Source: an uncultured Shewanella sp.
Lineage (GTDB): Bacteria > Pseudomonadota > Gammaproteobacteria > Enterobacterales > Shewanellaceae
DNA length: 64,000 nt
Assembly: GCF_947497935.1 (NCBI RefSeq)
Contig: NZ_CANMIO010000004.1
Coordinates: 62,001 to 126,000, forward strand
Reading direction: 5' to 3'
Below the pieces are notes generated by a model that saw nothing but the letters and a program-made list of their open reading frames with translations, had not been told where the DNA came from and did not search any database. The translations under genes and the position numbers were made by a program. This document shows positions 17,969-26,267 of this stretch, one piece after another. Within the stretch, counting starts at the first letter, position 1; the number at the start of each line of letters is the position of its first letter.

Positions 17969-18502
17969 TTACTCATCGGCAGCGATTAGCTCCATCTCAT
18001 TGCTTGCCTGTGCACCATGGACTTGAATAGCCACTTTATAAAGCTCCACCGCCCCTGCTGCGGCTTTAGAATCTAAATCTAAGTCAGTGGCATCAAAGGT
18101 GTATTGGCCCTTAGTGGCCGTTTCTGTCAATATGCCAGCACATTCGATATTAGAGGCTGTATCGCATTTGTAGCTTTGGGTTACATGCCAGCGCTTCCAC
18201 GCCTTGGCCTTAGTCGAAGGTGAATCTGGATCTGGAAACCCAAAATAGAAAATATCGTAGTCAGTCGCCTTGCTAATCGCTTTATTGTCACCGTCTTTAA
18301 GGCTAAATGTTAGTGCTCCAGTAGCAGCATCAACACTGTCTAGATTCATCACGATACTAGTTGCCTCATCAATATCGATAGCATCCTCAACAGGTGGCGG
18401 CACGACCACTGGTGGCTCGGTTACGTCATTGTCATTGTCGCTACCACACCCAATTAGGAGCACAGAACTTGCCAAGAGGGCACTCAGTAATTTGACCTTC
18501 AT
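17969..18502 (-). CDS. Lipoprotein resembling the N-terminal domain of MtrC/OmcA-type cytochromes, without hemes
   Basis: A 177-residue lipoprotein: signal with lipobox LIGC (Cys19), then an Asp/Pro-rich linker (PPVVVPPPVE) and one beta-rich domain of about 140 residues. The domain has a TFSLKDGDNKAIS strand pair, a YFGFPDPDSP loop, two Cys (CDTASNIEC) and GQYTFDATDLDLDSKAA followed by VAIQVHG. Order and motifs recall domain I of the outer-surface decaheme cytochromes MtrC/OmcA, but it has no CxxCH. It begins 10 bp after the cytochrome gene, with AAGGAG overlapping that stop region, so the two are translated from one mRNA. Similarity is by eye only. Confidence 0.6.
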   Translation of the reverse strand: MKVKLLSALLASSVLLIGCGSDNDNDVTEPPVVVPPPVEDAIDIDEATSIVMNLDSVDAATGALTFSLKDGDNKAISKATDYDIFYFGFPDPDSPSTKAKAWKRWHVTQSYKCDTASNIECAGILTETATKGQYTFDATDLDLDSKAAAGAVELYKVAIQVHGAQASNEMELIAADE

Positions 18503-18512
18503 AGCTTACTCC

Positions 18513-19334
18513 TTAGTTAAAGTGACCTGTATGACAAGTAGTACACTCCATATCTGTTTTCACACTCGCAGCTGAACTCATCGTTGCCGCGTCACCATGG
18601 CAAGACTGACAAGCTTGCGCCTCAGCAGAAGGCTTAGCTTCTGGTAGGAGGGAAATATCCTCACCACCGTGAGCACGGTTTAGCAATTCGACAATATGAT
18701 AGGCCATGCTGGCCGATAGACGCTTACAACGCTCGCCCTTCTCTTTAAATACCTTGCCTGAGGCCGCCGACCAATTACTAATAGAAGAGTGACAAAGCGG
18801 ACTATTGGCGATAGAACTACTGCCGACCTCCAGGCTCTTCTCTGCTGTTGAACCAATTCCTTCAACAAACTCATCAGATGAAAGTGGTAGATCTTCTGTT
18901 TCGTAATAACGGAACGATGCACCGATAACAGCACTATTCTGGCCATTGATGTCATCTAAGATATTAATCAACATGCCCGCCGCGTTTAGGTTACCGCAGA
19001 TGGTGCCTTGACCGACGATCCCCGCCCAACCATAGCCTGCAAGCGCTGTAGGGATGGTGGCAAACTTATCTTTATCGACACTGTCTGATTGCGCTAGCAT
19101 GGTCACAATCGAGTGAAATACTTGATGCATACAGCCGCCGCCAGTTTCATAGGCAAGCTTAGCTGTCGCCATTGCATCGAGTGGCACATACTTAAGTTTT
19201 TCGCCCATCTCTAAACGGTAGTTACCGTCTGCATCTGTGGCAGCAAAAGCCGATGTTCCAACAAGAGCAGCACCTGCTGCGGCCGTGCTTAATCCGATAA
19301 TTTTGGTTAATGCCTGACGTCTATCAATACTCAT
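18513..19334 (-). CDS. Tat-exported diheme cytochrome, split-Soret-like
   Basis: A 273-residue protein. The N-terminus (IDRRQALTKIIGLSTAAAG) is a twin-arginine signal with cleavage near Ala31. The middle domain has conserved Cys68 (GGGCMHQVF), Cys113 (TICGNLNAAG), Cys181 and Cys203, the pattern of C_GCAxxG_C_C redox domains. Two heme sites CQSCH (242-246) and CTTCH (264-268) are at the C-terminus. This combination matches split-Soret cytochromes, dimeric periplasmic electron carriers known from Desulfovibrio. ATG 19334 with AGGG upstream fits better than GTG 19343. It is the first gene of an operon with the lipoprotein. Confidence 0.78.
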   Translation of the reverse strand: MSIDRRQALTKIIGLSTAAAGAALVGTSAFAATDADGNYRLEMGEKLKYVPLDAMATAKLAYETGGGCMHQVFHSIVTMLAQSDSVDKDKFATIPTALAGYGWAGIVGQGTICGNLNAAGMLINILDDINGQNSAVIGASFRYYETEDLPLSSDEFVEGIGSTAEKSLEVGSSSIANSPLCHSSISNWSAASGKVFKEKGERCKRLSASMAYHIVELLNRAHGGEDISLLPEAKPSAEAQACQSCHGDAATMSSAASVKTDMECTTCHTGHFN

Positions 19335-19497
19335 AATAATCACCCTATATCCATCATTATTTTATTTTGGTCATAAGCCTCAAGGCTTATTACGGTTAGT
19401 TCACGAGTGCCAATTTGGATAACGACTCGATGGATTAACTTTACGAAGTGAGAAAAATAAAAGTGTGATTTAAAGCTGATGAAGCAGGAGGATAAAA

Positions 19498-19602
19498 ATG
19501 CCGATTATAAAGACAGGTTTTAGCCAAGGTTACGGCCTAGGAAACCGACAATCCCAGCATTTTCATGATCAATGTCACATTATTATTGGGCATTTGCGCT
19601 AA
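19498..19602 (+). CDS. Candidate 34-residue peptide with a near-consensus ribosome site
   Basis: AGGAGGA (19486-19492) is five bases before ATG 19498, the best ribosome site in this gap, and the frame runs 34 codons to TAA 19602. The peptide is His-rich at the end (HFHDQCHIIIGHLR) with one Cys, which could bind metal or heme, but it has no signal or helix I recognise. It sits divergent to the cytochrome gene and 184 bp before the ToxR-like gene. Support is the ribosome site only. Confidence 0.3.
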   Translation: MPIIKTGFSQGYGLGNRQSQHFHDQCHIIIGHLR

Positions 19603-19786
19603 TATTTATGTTTCAGCAGGTTAATTAATTGTATGAATTAGTGTGACTAACTTCTCATTTAGCCATACTCACTCCTGCATAGCACTCAAATTTGCCACGA
19701 CAACAGAACTTAAGCATCAGGATCACAGACTTCATTAGTTTAAGTTCATAGACTCAAGTGTAGATGGTCATTATGAGGCGACGAGG

Positions 19787-20539
19787 ATGCAACTGGGGCA
19801 TTGCAGATTTGATTTTGATAAACAAGAGCTGGTCAACACCCTGACCGGTGATGTTTGGCACCTGCCTAGGGCCGAATTCCAAGTCTTAAGTCTGTTGATA
19901 GACTATCAGGGCAAAGTTGTTGCGAAGCCGTTATTGAAGCAAGGCAATGGTGAACAAGCACCACTGAGTGACTCCTCTGTAACGCGCGCGGTGTTTACAC
20001 TGAGATCATTTCTTGGCCCACAATATGAGTCACTCATCGAAACAGTGAAAGGCCAAGGCTACCTGTTACGACATCACCGCTGCCGCAAAGAGACACATCC
20101 GGGTTCTATTCAAACTAGGCTCTCGGCTAAGTTATTGGCGGGAGTGACACTGTTCTTACTCGTCATCTTCAGCTGTGGTTGGATAGTTTACGACTCCTCT
20201 CGCTTATCGGTATCGACTCCAACTCCCTTGCAGAGCAACAAGATTAAGACGCTCTCAGGAGATACGGTCAACGTAATCCTCTATGCCCACTCCAAAACTA
20301 ACAATGGCTTATTAACCGAGCTCGGTCAGACCATGTTGCAGAGTTTCAGTCAGTGCAAACTTACCAACTGGAAGAATGCCTACTTATCTCTATCTCACGA
20401 TAAACAGGTTCTCAATGTCACTTTACGTGGAGAACAATTTGGCCAGTCCATTATTCGCAACTTAAAAATTAGCGACCTACGCCAACCTAAACAGTTTATT
20501 AATCAGCAATGGCTGCTGGGCGTGGACATTTGTGACTAA
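19787..20539 (+). CDS. ToxR/CadC-like membrane transcription regulator
   Basis: A 250-residue protein: an OmpR-type winged helix at about 3-97 (HLPRAEFQVLSLLIDYQGKVV, SSVTRAVFTLRSFLG and the ETVKGQGYLL wing), one membrane helix at about 114-135 and a periplasmic domain of about 110 residues. The periplasmic part has two Cys, 190 and 249, the second next to the C-terminus, as in V. cholerae ToxR where such a pair forms a redox-sensitive disulfide. The next gene encodes a ToxS-like single-pass protein. Target genes are unknown; the neighbouring cytochrome operon and DUF4397 lipoprotein are candidates by position. Confidence 0.78.
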   Translation: MQLGHCRFDFDKQELVNTLTGDVWHLPRAEFQVLSLLIDYQGKVVAKPLLKQGNGEQAPLSDSSVTRAVFTLRSFLGPQYESLIETVKGQGYLLRHHRCRKETHPGSIQTRLSAKLLAGVTLFLLVIFSCGWIVYDSSRLSVSTPTPLQSNKIKTLSGDTVNVILYAHSKTNNGLLTELGQTMLQSFSQCKLTNWKNAYLSLSHDKQVLNVTLRGEQFGQSIIRNLKISDLRQPKQFINQQWLLGVDICD

Positions 20540-20599
20540 CAGAATCAATCCCCTAGGTCACAGGGTTAGACTAACAACAGAGTACACAAGGAACTGATA

Positions 20600-21118
20600 A
20601 TGAGCCGAACATGGCGCTGGGCGATTAACATCATTATTCTACTCATTTTGCTGGTTTGCGTTGGAGTGATATATAAACTTACCGCAAAACAGCCAAGCTT
20701 TATGCTGAGCTGCAGTTCAGAGCTATTTAACCGGCAACAAGTCGACCAGGACAGCAAACACTACCTGTTGGTCGACCTGTTTTCTAAAGAGGGACAGGCA
20801 CAGATAAATTATCGCTATTTCGACTTGGAGGGCAACTCGGCAGGCTCAGTGTCGATGCAGGGACAAGTCAACAGTGTCGATCTTGATAACATGCTCTATG
20901 ACATTTCGGTCAAGACTAAGCAGGAATATCCTCACTCAGAACTCAATCAAGCGCCAGAGCATTATAAATACCTCTCCTATGTCAGCAGCTTAAACCTGAA
21001 TAAGAAAGGAATGCATAATTTAAGCGTTCAAGTATTAGAGCGTGATGAAAATAAAGATTTTGCCGTGGTCTTGTTTCAGCCCAGCAATACGGTTTGTGGT
21101 TGTCGACTAGTCCACTAA
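20600..21118 (+). CDS. ToxS-like partner of the membrane regulator
   Basis: A 172-residue protein with one N-terminal membrane helix (about 8-27) and a periplasmic domain of about 140 residues rich in beta-strand patterns. It has Cys38 just after the helix and Cys166/Cys168 (CGC) near the end. Size, topology and position directly after a ToxR-like gene match ToxS, which shields the periplasmic domain of ToxR from proteolysis. Sequence similarity to ToxS itself is not obvious, so this is a positional call. AAGGAAC precedes ATG 20600. The gap to the regulator is 60 bp. Confidence 0.55.
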   Translation: MSRTWRWAINIIILLILLVCVGVIYKLTAKQPSFMLSCSSELFNRQQVDQDSKHYLLVDLFSKEGQAQINYRYFDLEGNSAGSVSMQGQVNSVDLDNMLYDISVKTKQEYPHSELNQAPEHYKYLSYVSSLNLNKKGMHNLSVQVLERDENKDFAVVLFQPSNTVCGCRLVH

Positions 21119-21301
21119 ATCAAAACCCAGTCACAACTAAACCCCATATTGATAAAGGGGCAAGGCTACCACCTTGCTCCTATTCTGCTAGGGATTCTTT
21201 AGCATTGCCTCTGTACAATATATAAAAACTATTCATTTTTTGATCTGATGAAATTTCGTCTGCGTAGTGATTGTCGAAACCAAACATCAAGGAATACGGA
21301 A

Positions 21302-22693
21302 ATGAAACTTTTAACATCTTTCTCCCGTTCAATCTCCATTATCACTCTCTCTGTTTTGGGCTTAACTGCCTGTGGTAGCGATGACGACAATGACAATACC
21401 AGCATCACCCCCCCTCTAGTTGAAATATCTGAAGCTGAAATTAGGGTCATACACGCGGGGAGCGATGCACCTCTCGTTGATGTCCTCGCCAATGGCAGTA
21501 GTTTTGTCGATGATGTGGATTATGCAATGTCGAGTGGGTTAACCACTGTACCGAGCGGTAACTACGCGGTTGCTGTTGATGCCCAGCTACCAGATGGCAC
21601 CACTACCACAGTGTTGACTGCTGACCTAGACGCTGAAGCCGACGTAGAATACACGGCGGTGGCTTTAGGTAACGTGGCAGACAACTCGCTTATGCTCAAG
21701 CTTATCGCCAATCCAGAGCAAGAAATTGCAGATAACTATGCCCGTGTACAGGTATTACACGCCTCCCCCGCTGTCGGCCTTGTAGATATCTATGTTACCG
21801 AGCCCGGTGCCGATATCTCTATGATGCAGCCCACCTTATCTGCCAACTATATGGATGCCAGTCCACAGCTTGAGATCCCTGCTGCAGATTATCAAATACG
21901 CATTACAGCTTCAGGTGACAAAGGCGTGGTATATGACTCAGGAAGCGTACCGTTAGCCGATGAAGGGGATTACTTTATCTCAGCTATCCCAAATACCGGC
22001 TCAGGCATGTCACCTGTCGCCTTACTCGTTGCGCTACCCGAGGGGCAATTATTGCTTAACGACAAATCTAGCGGCAGCGATATTCGTGTAGTGCATGCCG
22101 TAGCCGATGCGCCAGCCGTGGATGTATTTTTAGATGGCAGCACAACAGCTGCAGTAACCAATCTGATGTTTAAAGGGATTGCAGGTTACGTCAATATTCC
22201 TGAAGGTGAGCATACCGCCACAGTAGCAGCCAATGTCGACAACAATATCATTGTCATCGACAAAGCTCCGTTCGAGCTAGCACTTGGTGATAGCTACTCG
22301 ATTTTAGCTGTAGGCTCTTTAACTGATAACGACATTGAGCCTTGGATTATAATGGAAAGCCCTCGAAAGGTAGCAACCGAGGCTAAGCTAACCGTTTCAC
22401 ATGCCGCTTACTCTGCACCTAATGTCGATATCTATTTAACAGCAAGCGATGATATTGCTAATGCAACGCCAGCGCTAAGCGACGTGCCTTTTAAAGCATC
22501 TTCAGGCAGCTTAAGCGTCGCAGGGGGTGACTATGTGGTTAGTGTAACAGTGGCGGGAACCAAAAACGTTGCCATAGGCCCATTAGCCATCAGTTTAGAT
22601 AGCGGCGGCATCTACGGTGTGGCCGCAGTCGATACCGATACCAGTGGTGTATTTGATGTAATCTTATTGGATGACTTCGTCAGCACCGAATAA
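21302..22693 (+). CDS. DUF4397 repeat lipoprotein
   Basis: Start at ATG 21302 (AAGGA just upstream); the frame is open to 21248. The product is 463 residues: signal with lipobox LTAC, an Asp/Asn-rich linker, then four related beta-sandwich units of about 100 residues each. Every unit begins with an (I/V)xVxHAxxxAPxVDV-type strand (RVIHAGSDAPLVDVLA, VLHASPAVGLVDIYV, RVVHAVADAPAVDVFL, VSHAAYSAPNVDIYL) and contains a VPxGxYxVxV-type strand. This is the DUF4397 pattern found in surface-anchored proteins. No enzyme motif; adhesion or scaffold roles are possible but unproven. Confidence 0.85.
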   Translation: MKLLTSFSRSISIITLSVLGLTACGSDDDNDNTSITPPLVEISEAEIRVIHAGSDAPLVDVLANGSSFVDDVDYAMSSGLTTVPSGNYAVAVDAQLPDGTTTTVLTADLDAEADVEYTAVALGNVADNSLMLKLIANPEQEIADNYARVQVLHASPAVGLVDIYVTEPGADISMMQPTLSANYMDASPQLEIPAADYQIRITASGDKGVVYDSGSVPLADEGDYFISAIPNTGSGMSPVALLVALPEGQLLLNDKSSGSDIRVVHAVADAPAVDVFLDGSTTAAVTNLMFKGIAGYVNIPEGEHTATVAANVDNNIIVIDKAPFELALGDSYSILAVGSLTDNDIEPWIIMESPRKVATEAKLTVSHAAYSAPNVDIYLTASDDIANATPALSDVPFKASSGSLSVAGGDYVVSVTVAGTKNVAIGPLAISLDSGGIYGVAAVDTDTSGVFDVILLDDFVSTE

Positions 22694-22807
22694 GCGAGCC
22701 TTAAAGGCACGCACGTTAATTCAGCCTATGCAAAATTTGCGACCGGATACTTATCTCGGTCGCCTTTGTGTTTCTTGAGTAAGTAATTTAAGTTCGGTTT
22801 CATTAGT

Positions 22808-22835
22808 AAAAAGCCATGTAACGCATGGCTTTTTA
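22808..22835. terminator. Bidirectional terminator
   Basis: AAAAAGCCATG (22808-22818) / CATGGCTTTTT (22824-22834), loop TAACG. It separates the DUF4397 gene from the convergent outer-membrane protein gene. Confidence 0.85.
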
Positions 22836-22863
22836 TTCGCCTTAACCTGTAATAGGGCCTCAG

Positions 22864-23694
22864 TTAGCCCCAAGGCATATCCACATAGATCCTGACTAAG
22901 GTGTCTCTATCCCAAGGTAAGATAGGCTTATAGTCAGGAGAATTTTTATCTCTATTATCATAGGGGTCGAGGTTGTATTCAGTATGCTCCACCCTCAGCT
23001 TAATTTCGCTGCCATCAACCCAGCCGTCTGAGTGATAACTCACTTCGGTAGAAACCTTATTTTCCAACCAATCACCGCCATCATTCCAAGTTTGCGCTGC
23101 CGCATAAATATCAAACCAATCTCCCAGTGGCAGCCGAGTATCGAATGCGACTGAATAGGCCCCGGTTTTATTCTGAAAATCTCCGCGATCATAGCCACGT
23201 TCCCTCGGCACATCATCGTCAATTTCCAACATGTAATAACCGGCAGCGATCTCAAAGCCTGCGTAAACACTTTCATTATCGAATCTAGCTACTATGCCAG
23301 GAAAAAGTTTAATCTGCCTCTCGATCGAGCTTACCGTATTACTCTTGCCCTTTAAGGTGACTTGCCACTGAAGGTTCATCAGATCCGAAAAACGATATAA
23401 GTTTCCATCGACAGAAAAAGCACTTTGAAACCAGATCGGAATATGATCGGGGTCGAGTTTATCTTTATCGTCATCGATAAAGATATCGAGCTCTGCTTTC
23501 CACAGCAGATCCCACTGGGTTCTATGTTCAATAAAGAATCCGCCATGAAGGCCAAATGTTTGAGAGTCAGCTTGATCGACTATGGTGTCATGCGCACCGA
23601 ATGCGATGCGCCAATCGGCAGCCTGTGAACTTGTAGACAGTCCAGAGCCTAAGAGTCCTAGCGTAATAATGAATAGCTGTGATTGATGATTCAA
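22864..23694 (-). CDS. Probable outer-membrane beta-barrel protein of unknown function
   Basis: A 276-residue exported protein (signal about 1-25, ending in SSQA) with alternating polar/hydrophobic aromatic strands throughout (LWKAELDIFIDDD, YAGFEIAAGYYMLEID, WFDIYAAAQTWND, GSEIKLRVEHTEYNL), acidic turn loops and no Cys. This fits a small barrel of about 10-12 strands. The C-terminal strand ends VRIYVDMPWG rather than in Phe. No family recognised; it is monocistronic with a terminator beyond its stop. Confidence 0.6.
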   Translation of the reverse strand: MNHQSQLFIITLGLLGSGLSTSSQAADWRIAFGAHDTIVDQADSQTFGLHGGFFIEHRTQWDLLWKAELDIFIDDDKDKLDPDHIPIWFQSAFSVDGNLYRFSDLMNLQWQVTLKGKSNTVSSIERQIKLFPGIVARFDNESVYAGFEIAAGYYMLEIDDDVPRERGYDRGDFQNKTGAYSVAFDTRLPLGDWFDIYAAAQTWNDGGDWLENKVSTEVSYHSDGWVDGSEIKLRVEHTEYNLDPYDNRDKNSPDYKPILPWDRDTLVRIYVDMPWG

Positions 23695-24163
23695 TTACCT
23701 CCCCCCAACCTCTGCTAGAAGTTAAAACGTAACCAACTGAATAGTAAGTATTTAAATTTAGATGATAGTAAAATCTAATATTATTCATTAAGAGCATCTG
23801 ATTAATCTTAGTCATGAAATTGGCTAAACGCTTAAAAATTACCGTTTTAACTCTAACTTGGTTTTACAGCTCAAGATCGTTATCGCTTAAAAAATCGAAT
23901 TAGTTCCCTTAAAATGCCGATTTATTCGAAAATTTCACTCAGATTGTGAAGCTTGGCAAAATTTAAAATGAAAACTGCAGATTCCGCTTAAAATCACCAT
24001 ATTGGTCACACTCTAGGGCATGTATTGGGCACCAAATTCAGTCATAATTAAGCATCTGGTTTTATTCTTAACAACATTATAATTTGCTGTAACGGATGAA
24101 TAATATTTGTATTATTCGTTATCGCTCGACTACTTATACAGACGTCACCTAGAGGACACTAGT
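23695..24163. other. AT-rich intergenic region between divergent genes
   Basis: About 470 bp holding the promoters of the outer-membrane protein gene and dsbA-like gene. A 29-codon frame from 23814 has no ribosome site and is not called. No palindrome or known motif was seen apart from the dsbA ribosome site. Confidence 0.4.
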
Positions 24164-24820
24164 TTGATTAAACATATTGCTTTAGCGTTAACACTTGCCG
24201 TTGCTCCATTGAGCAGCTTTGCCGCACAATTTGTTGAAGGTAAACACTTCACAGTTGTTTCAAATAAAGCACCAAGCAGCGAGCCAAAACTAACTGAGTT
24301 TTACTCGTTTTATTGTGGTAACTGTTTCAACATGGAAAAAATGTACTTAGCCGATATCAAAGCGAACCTTAATAAGCAGGTTACTTTTGACAGCAAGCAC
24401 GTTGATTTTGCCAACACAGAAATTAATACTGAAGTAATGCGCTCTCTTGCGGTTATCCAAACGTTAGATAACCAAAAGCCATTAACTGACGCTATGTTTA
24501 AAGTGATCCAAGGCGATAACGGTGAGAAACATGATCACAGCGCTCCAGGCCATAAGCACGATGAGCCACTGAAAAGCCGTGACGACATTAAGGCTGTATT
24601 TGCTAAGTTCGGTGTTGACTCAGCTCAGTACGATAAAGTCGCTGACAGCAAAGAAACTGATGAGAAATTGGCGCTATGGCGTTCACAGCAGCGTGAATTT
24701 AAAGTACAAAGCGTACCTTCGTTCATCGTTAACGATAAATACCAAATCAACATGGGTTCTATCCGTACACTAGGTGAGCTAATCGACCTAATGAACTACT
24801 TAGCTCTAGAGCATAAGTAA
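24164..24820 (+). CDS. dsbA: DsbA-family periplasmic thiol-disulfide oxidoreductase, CGNC active site
   Basis: Start is TTG at 24164: AGAGGA lies seven bases upstream and the frame then gives a clean signal peptide (MIKHIALALTLAVAPLSSFA). The longer ATG 24107 frame would put 19 charged residues before it. The mature protein has DsbA layout: active site C51-G-N-C54 after TEFYSFY, a helical insert, and the cis-Pro loop SVPSF (Pro185). Standard DsbA has CPHC; CGNC should shift the redox potential. A His/Asp-rich stretch, residues 121-133 (5 His in 13), in the helical domain is unusual and could bind metal. Single gene with a strong terminator. Confidence 0.85.
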   Translation: MIKHIALALTLAVAPLSSFAAQFVEGKHFTVVSNKAPSSEPKLTEFYSFYCGNCFNMEKMYLADIKANLNKQVTFDSKHVDFANTEINTEVMRSLAVIQTLDNQKPLTDAMFKVIQGDNGEKHDHSAPGHKHDEPLKSRDDIKAVFAKFGVDSAQYDKVADSKETDEKLALWRSQQREFKVQSVPSFIVNDKYQINMGSIRTLGELIDLMNYLALEHK

Positions 24821-24842
24821 CCTCAACCCCATTTGAGAAACT

Positions 24843-24870
24843 AAAAAGGCGCTAATTAGCGCCTTTTTTT
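24843..24870. terminator. Terminator of the dsbA-like gene
   Basis: AAAAAGGCGCT-AATT-AGCGCCTTTTTTT, nearly perfect palindrome; the A-run on the left makes it usable by the convergent glycosyltransferase gene too. Confidence 0.88.
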
Positions 24871-24894
24871 GATCATGAGTATTACAGTCAGCTG

Positions 24895-25908
24895 CTACCT
24901 ACGAGACTGCAACTGTTTTTCTAGAACAGCCTGCCACCTAATCAGCATCTGCTCCCACGCCTGCTCACTCGACTGGCGCTGTTGGCAATTGACCCGTAAC
25001 GGCTCAGCATTTAACACCTGAGTAATAGCCCTTTCTATCCCGCTTACCGTTAAACCTTCAATTAATTGATAACCGCCATCATTTTGCTGGAGCCATTGGA
25101 TTTGATCCCCTAGGCCATCGACATCCGTCAAGATCACAGGCTTACCAGCCGCGATAGCCTCTAAGCAGGTCAAGCCAAACGGCTCCCAACGAGAAGGGAT
25201 GACCACCACATCGCCCGAATCTAAAAACTGCGGCACATCTTGCACCTCACCGATTAAATGAACATGGAGTAAAGGTTCGGCTAATTCTGACAGCAATTGT
25301 GCATCCTCTCCCTCCCCCGCCAAGGTTAAGCTCACTCTATCGGCAGGTAACCTTGCCATCGCCTTTATAAGCAGTTCGAAGCCCTTTTGCCGACTTAGCC
25401 GCCCGTAGGCCACCAGCTTAAGCGGCGCAGAGACAGGCCTTTGAGGCAAGCATAGAAACTGACTCAGCTCTTTTGCCTGACCGAGCCAAACCCTTTTATT
25501 TTTTGCGAGGATCTTAAGCTCATCGAGCCAATGCACTTGCGCTTGCGACACCAGTAACACCTTATCCATCAGGCCGTAGCCAAACTTAAGCATGGTGTAA
25601 AAGCGTCTAGGATGAGACACACACTGAGTCACAAACTCACGGCTATAATGATGTTCTTGATAGAGAAGAGGCGTGCCAATGTTCGCGAGTTTAAGTGCTA
25701 ACAGAGCAGGGAATTTTCGCCAACTTAGTGCCCCATGCACCACGATAATATCGGCGGTGTAGCGCCTAAATGAGGGCAGAGAAAAAGATCTATGGATTAA
25801 CTTAAACCTAAAGCATTTATTCAACTTTGAGGCTGCCAGACTCTCTAGCGCCAAGTTGACGCCACCAAGTTTGTTATCATCGATAAGGTGAATAACGGTT
25901 GGCAGCAA
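24895..25908 (-). CDS. Glycosyltransferase family 4-like
   Basis: A 337-residue GT-B-fold protein. The C-terminal half has LKLVAYGRLSRQKGFELLIKA and the nucleotide-sugar site SRWEPFGLTCLEAIAAGKPVI with the conserved E-x7-E pair (WEP...CLEA), typical of retaining family 4 enzymes. The N-terminal acceptor half is short (about 150 residues). It probably adds a sugar in lipopolysaccharide or surface-glycan synthesis; neither donor nor acceptor can be told. ATG 25908 has no strong ribosome site. It is a lone gene. Confidence 0.85.
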   Translation of the reverse strand: MLPTVIHLIDDNKLGGVNLALESLAASKLNKCFRFKLIHRSFSLPSFRRYTADIIVVHGALSWRKFPALLALKLANIGTPLLYQEHHYSREFVTQCVSHPRRFYTMLKFGYGLMDKVLLVSQAQVHWLDELKILAKNKRVWLGQAKELSQFLCLPQRPVSAPLKLVAYGRLSRQKGFELLIKAMARLPADRVSLTLAGEGEDAQLLSELAEPLLHVHLIGEVQDVPQFLDSGDVVVIPSRWEPFGLTCLEAIAAGKPVILTDVDGLGDQIQWLQQNDGGYQLIEGLTVSGIERAITQVLNAEPLRVNCQQRQSSEQAWEQMLIRWQAVLEKQLQSRR

Positions 25909-25929
25909 AGCGAATCCTTACTTAATCAG

Positions 25930-25963
25930 TTTCTTTAACTTAATACTAATTAAGTTAAAGAAA
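25930..25963. repeat. Perfect 14-bp inverted repeat, 6-nt loop
   Basis: TTTCTTTAACTTAA (25930-25943) / TTAAGTTAAAGAAA (25950-25963). Just upstream of the glycosyltransferase start. It could be an operator or an AT-rich attenuator or terminator; no T-run follows on the + strand. Confidence 0.75.
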
Positions 25964-26027
25964 AACCTACTCATTTGAAAGCATTGTTTTACCCAGAGTC
26001 CCAAAGCTGATTTAGCAAAACAGCAGA

Positions 26028-26063
26028 AAAAAAACTATAGCCACCAAAAAAACTATAGCCACC
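26028..26063 (+). repeat. Two perfect tandem copies of an 18-bp unit
   Basis: AAAAAAACTATAGCCACC at 26028-26045 and again at 26046-26063, with no third copy. Confidence 0.8.
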
Positions 26064-26267
26064 CATTTTAAATCAGCAAGATAGTACCACTTGCCCATTT
26101 TAGGCTCCAAGCCAGATTAAATTATCAAATCATATTTTCAGATTGGCGGTTTAAAGATGAGAAAATACCATTAGCGATGCTTTTTGCTGAAAAGTGATAG
26201 ATTTTAAACGAAGAGAATTAGTTCATAGAATGGCTCTATAAACTTAATATGAATATTGTTTCAATGC

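Larger units (their letters stand above)
25909..26267. other. Intergenic region with an AT-rich perfect hairpin and a tandem repeat
   Basis: Between the glycosyltransferase start and the end of the transposase. It contains the inverted repeat at 25930-25963 and the duplicated 18-mer at 26028-26063, both listed separately; the remainder shows nothing recognisable. Confidence 0.45.

Noticed and set aside
21140..21190. Terminator after the ToxS-like gene
   Set aside because: GGGGCAAGG / CCTTGCTCC forms a hairpin but no T-run follows, so it may only be an RNA stem; not called.
23814..23903. A 29-codon frame upstream of dsbA
   Set aside because: No ribosome site before its ATG and no motif.
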